A program made the translations under genes and the position numbers. The notes beneath the pieces were generated by a model. It saw only the letters and a program-made list of their open reading frames with translations. It ran no database searches and was not told the origin of the DNA. From assembly GCF_020509005.1 (NCBI RefSeq), contig NC_063017.1, positions 2,480,001 to 2,544,000 of the forward strand: a stretch of 64,000 bases of DNA, given 5' to 3'. This DNA is from Fulvia fulva. Taxonomy: Eukaryota > Ascomycota > Dothideomycetes > Mycosphaerellales > Mycosphaerellaceae. Below are positions 60,676 to 64,000 of the stretch, piece after piece. Within the stretch, counting starts at the first letter, position 1; the number at the start of each line of letters is the position of its first letter.

Positions 60676-62310
60676 CCTATTACGGGTAGCCCGCGACCCC
60701 TTACTATAGCTACGTCGGCCCGGGTGAACCGCGGACCTTCCGTATCGGGTTAGCGCGGCTTAGATTTGCTTTATAACTTCGCCGCGCCTCGCGCTCCTCT
60801 TTCGTAGCTTCGTAGAATAATAACTCTCTTATTCGGACCCTATAGTACGCGCGCCCTTATAGTTTATTCTACTACCCTACCTAGATCGCGGATCTAGGTA
60901 AGGGACGCGTAATAGTAGGAACAGATAGAACTATAGAACTCGAAGAACGCGTAGAGTCGTATTAGAATATAGAATACGGTAAGTCGTATAGTACGTAAAT
61001 GCCTAGAAAACGTAACGCGGCGACATTATTAGTAGGTAGTCGCGCGCTCGTAGATAGTTAGGAAATAGGCATCGTTACGCCTCCCCCGAACCTAGACAAT
61101 ATGACTTTATAGACAAACGGCGGCATACTACCGCTACTAAAGCCTAAGGGTAAAGGTAAGTAGCGTATATCTCTTTTCCCTAACCTCTCCTCTTTTCCTC
61201 GGAGTTAGATATAGGACGATAACCGGCGAACTATAGTAGACACCGGTGTCGCGCTATAATAGGAAATTGATCAAGCTTACTAGAAAGCCTTCGAGCGAGA
61301 AGAAGGTAGTAAGATTGACTTTATAGAACTGTTCGAGTTTAAGCTCGAAGAGAACCTAGGCGGCGACCTAAACGAGGTATACCTATTACTCGACGAGGCA
61401 GAGCATATTCTCGTATCCGAATACTAGAATGTTATACTAAATAAACTTACGACCCTCGTATCCTAGTACCTAAAGACTACCTACGACTTCGTACTATAGG
61501 TAGTAAATATAGTAATCACTAAAGGTAGATAACTCGATATAATAGAGCGAGCTAATAACCTCTAGAACACCTAGTATACTACGCTATATACCGAGTATAA
61601 CCGTATCTATAAGATACTACGAAGCGAGGAAGCTAAAATATAGAAGATGGCCGTAGACCTAAAGAGTAAGAAGGATTATGACCTAGTAAAGTTGTAAGAG
61701 GTAGAGAAGAAGTATAGGGAGGCTAATAACCTATATAAGCAATTTAGCGAGATTTACGAAAAGGAGAAGAAGAAGGTATAGGATACTAAAGCTAAGAACT
61801 AGGCTCTATAGAAGGAGGTTAACGATCTAAAGACTCGACTCTAAGCTACTAAAGACACTATATAGAATAGAGGTAAGGGCCGCTCTAGTCGCCGACCCTC
61901 CTATTTACCTCCGCGCGAGACTTTACTCGAGTAGCTAATACGTAAGTATCGTAAAGCTACTAGTAGAGGCGGCGGCGGCGGAGGCGGTAGTAATAATAAT
62001 AACGGTAATAGTAATAACGACCGAGGACGTAATAGAAACTGTCTACGACCTAATAATAATAACGGTCGCGACTCTCGAGCGCGTAATACCCGTATATAGA
62101 CTCCCCTAACCGAACTTCTAGAACGCCTATTTACTATTAACCGTACTCTAATACGCGGTATCGAGGTTAGTAAGGGCGTACGTAACCCGAAGTACTTTAA
62201 GAACGATAACGACCCTAACTTCGATAGTTAGTATAGTAGCGTACTTCTTAAGCTAACTATAACTACTTTCCGCTCCGAGGCAGACGGCCTACGTTTTATA
62301 TATAGATAGA
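60676..62310 (+). mobile_element. LTR-like segment plus gag of another gypsy element
   Basis: About 60676-60880 has no coding content and looks like an LTR/leader; 60888-60905 holds a short inverted repeat around TAGATCGCGGATCTA. From the Met codon at 60999 a gag-like frame follows (MPRKRNAATLLVGSRALVD) with charged helical sequence at 61600-61850 and a Gly- then Asn-rich stretch at 61967-62060. It interrupts the RT of the preceding gypsy element and is itself cut at 62311 by a LINE. The family call is by position and general character. Confidence 0.55.
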
Positions 62311-64000
62311 CAGCCGCACCCTATAGCCGACGAAGTCCTCGACTTGATAGCGAGTAACGCAATTGCCCTTAATACCCTAAAGGACCTAGGCACCTAGAAG
62401 AGAGGGGGACTCTAAGGCACGATCGACCTCTCCTAGATCTTAGATAGCCACTACTACACGGTAACCTACTATAGGATCGAACATAAACTCGAGGCGTCGT
62501 TAGACCACATACTAGTTAGGACCTCTATTACGATATAGATATAACGTATACTAGCGAGAACCCCTAAGCTAAACTAGGGAAAGGCCTACTAGGCTAACAT
62601 CTAGGCGTACCTCGATAACTCTAAGAGGCTAGTCTAGATCGCGTAGTAGCAATATAACAGTAAAGACGAGATAGACGAAGTAGTCTAGGGGTTGATAGGC
62701 GAAATAAGAAAAGCGACCTTACTTTACGTTCCGCTTACCTAACTAACGACATAGTCTAAACTATACTAGACGCCGGAGTACACTACGGTAGTAAGAGAAG
62801 TAAGGAGAGCCCGCCGGGTATAGACGAGCAGCTATAGCGAGGAGGCCTAGAACGTATATAGGGAGGCATACTAACAGAAGAAAGCTATAATACGAAGGGA
62901 GAAAGTAGTCCGCTAGAGGGCTATAGTAGAAGAAATCGCCGGTAAGCTAGAGAGGATGTAGAAGCTAGCGAAATGGGCCCGATAGGACCCTATATAGGGC
63001 CCCTCCTTCTCTATCCTAGCGCTATAATCGCCTAGTGGCCCGGTTAGCGACCCCGAGGCCAAGGCGCGTCTACTGGCTAGTAAGTTCTTCCCGCCCCTAG
63101 TCGAGGCTAATCTAAGCGACATAAACAGCTCTACTCCCCTAGCCCCTAGCATCGCGGTCTAATAGGAGGTGTCCGAGGGAGAAGTTGCCGCTATACTAAG
63201 GAAGTTACCGGCGAAGAAAGTCCCGGGGCCGGATAGGATCCTAAACGAGCTACTAAAGAAGTGTAGAGATCAACTAGCCCTAGTAGTTATAGCGATCTTT
63301 AACGCCTACCTATAGACCGGATACTACCCGATAGCTTTTTAACAATCGACGATAGTAGTCCTACGTAAGCCGTAGAAGGAAGACTATATATAGGTCAAGT
63401 CGTACCGCCCGATTACGCTCCTTAATACTCTTAGGAAGGCGCTTAAAAAGCTAGTTATAACGAGACTCTCCGAGGCGGTAGAGGAATACTCCCTACTCCC
63501 GGACACCTAGATAGGTACGCGCCTATAGCGATCGACGCTATCCGCGATAGAACTTATCACCTCTTAGGTAAAGGCTATCTAGTATAAGAATAGGGACAAG
63601 GTGGCTTCCTTACTTAGCCTAGACATATCGGGAGCCTTCGACTACGTGTTATACCCACGGCTACTCTATATCCTAAGGTCGAAAGGACTCCCTAAGTGGC
63701 TTATTAACTTCGTATAGTCCTACCTCCAAAACCGTAGTACGTCGATCCTAGTCGGCTAGTATAGAAGCCTATTTCAAGCAGTCTATACTAGAATCCCGTA
63801 AGGCTTAACGCTAGTACCTATTCTGTTCCTCTTCTTTATAGCGACGCTACTCCTAGCCCTAGAATCCTAGAACACCGCTACGAGCGGCTTCGTAGACGAC
63901 ATAAACATCCTAGCGTAGTCTTCCTCGACTAAGGAGAACTATAGGCTACTAGAAGAGAAGTACAAGATCTACGAGGACTAGGCTAGGAGGCACGGGACTC
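62311..64000 (+). mobile_element. Tad1-like LINE, copy 4, 5'-truncated, runs off window
   Basis: Matches copy 1 from about 8070 onward (start CAGCCGCACCCTATAGCCGACG), so it begins within the endonuclease region and continues through the RT block LDISGAFDYV (about 63618) and FVDD (about 63890) to the window end. RIP level is like copies 2 and 3. Confidence 0.85.

Overview
The window looks like filamentous ascomycete DNA (Pezizomycotina; a Dothideomycete is plausible but cannot be proven from the sequence). Evidence: spliced genes with short introns (48-156 bp, GT..AG, CTAAC/CTGAC-type branch sites), fungal-type P450s and flavin monooxygenases, and very strong repeat-induced point mutation (RIP). 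In the flanks CpA and TpG are almost absent and TpA (TAG, TAA, TATA, CTAG) is very common, so reading frames keep their family motifs but are full of stop codons where Gln or Trp codons stood. I judged this by eye and computed no RIP index.

Layout. (1) 1-34.9 kb is a nested graveyard of RIP-mutated transposons: a Ty3/gypsy chromovirus (651-11711, with LTRs and a 5-bp target duplication) inserted into a copia LTR and itself split by a Tad1-like LINE; Fot1/pogo-type DNA transposons (12000-13402 and 32828-34626); a reverse chromovirus (14219-about 23845) split in its integrase by a second LINE; a truncated copia element (about 23846-26622); a Helitron-like scrap; a third LINE (27178-32120). (2) About 34.9-50.96 kb is a gene island of normal composition. 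It holds a phenol 2-monooxygenase-like pseudogene, a broken salicylate-hydroxylase-like gene, a CYP53-like (benzoate 4-hydroxylase type) P450 split by a 2929-bp hAT transposon with a perfect 8-bp target duplication, a second intact P450 and an intact six-helix membrane protein. (3) 51.0-64.0 kb is again RIP-mutated: a pogo element inside another pogo element, a LINE inside an opposite-facing LINE, two gypsy elements (one inside the other), and a 5'-truncated LINE running off the window end.

Functionally, the three left-hand island genes (phenol-, salicylate- and benzoate-hydroxylase types) look like a former aromatic-compound degradation cluster. Each is inactivated in a different way: RIP-type nonsense changes, replacement of the middle of the gene plus a RIP-type stop, and a clean hAT insertion. 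The two right-hand genes look intact. I found no rRNA, tRNA, CRISPR array or bacterial-type operon. I see no clearly new biological system; the most notable items are the datable nesting, the hAT-disrupted CYP53 with its mosaic RIP pattern, RIP-type damage in single-copy genes, and a shared 9+17+17 terminal-repeat design in two different pogo families.
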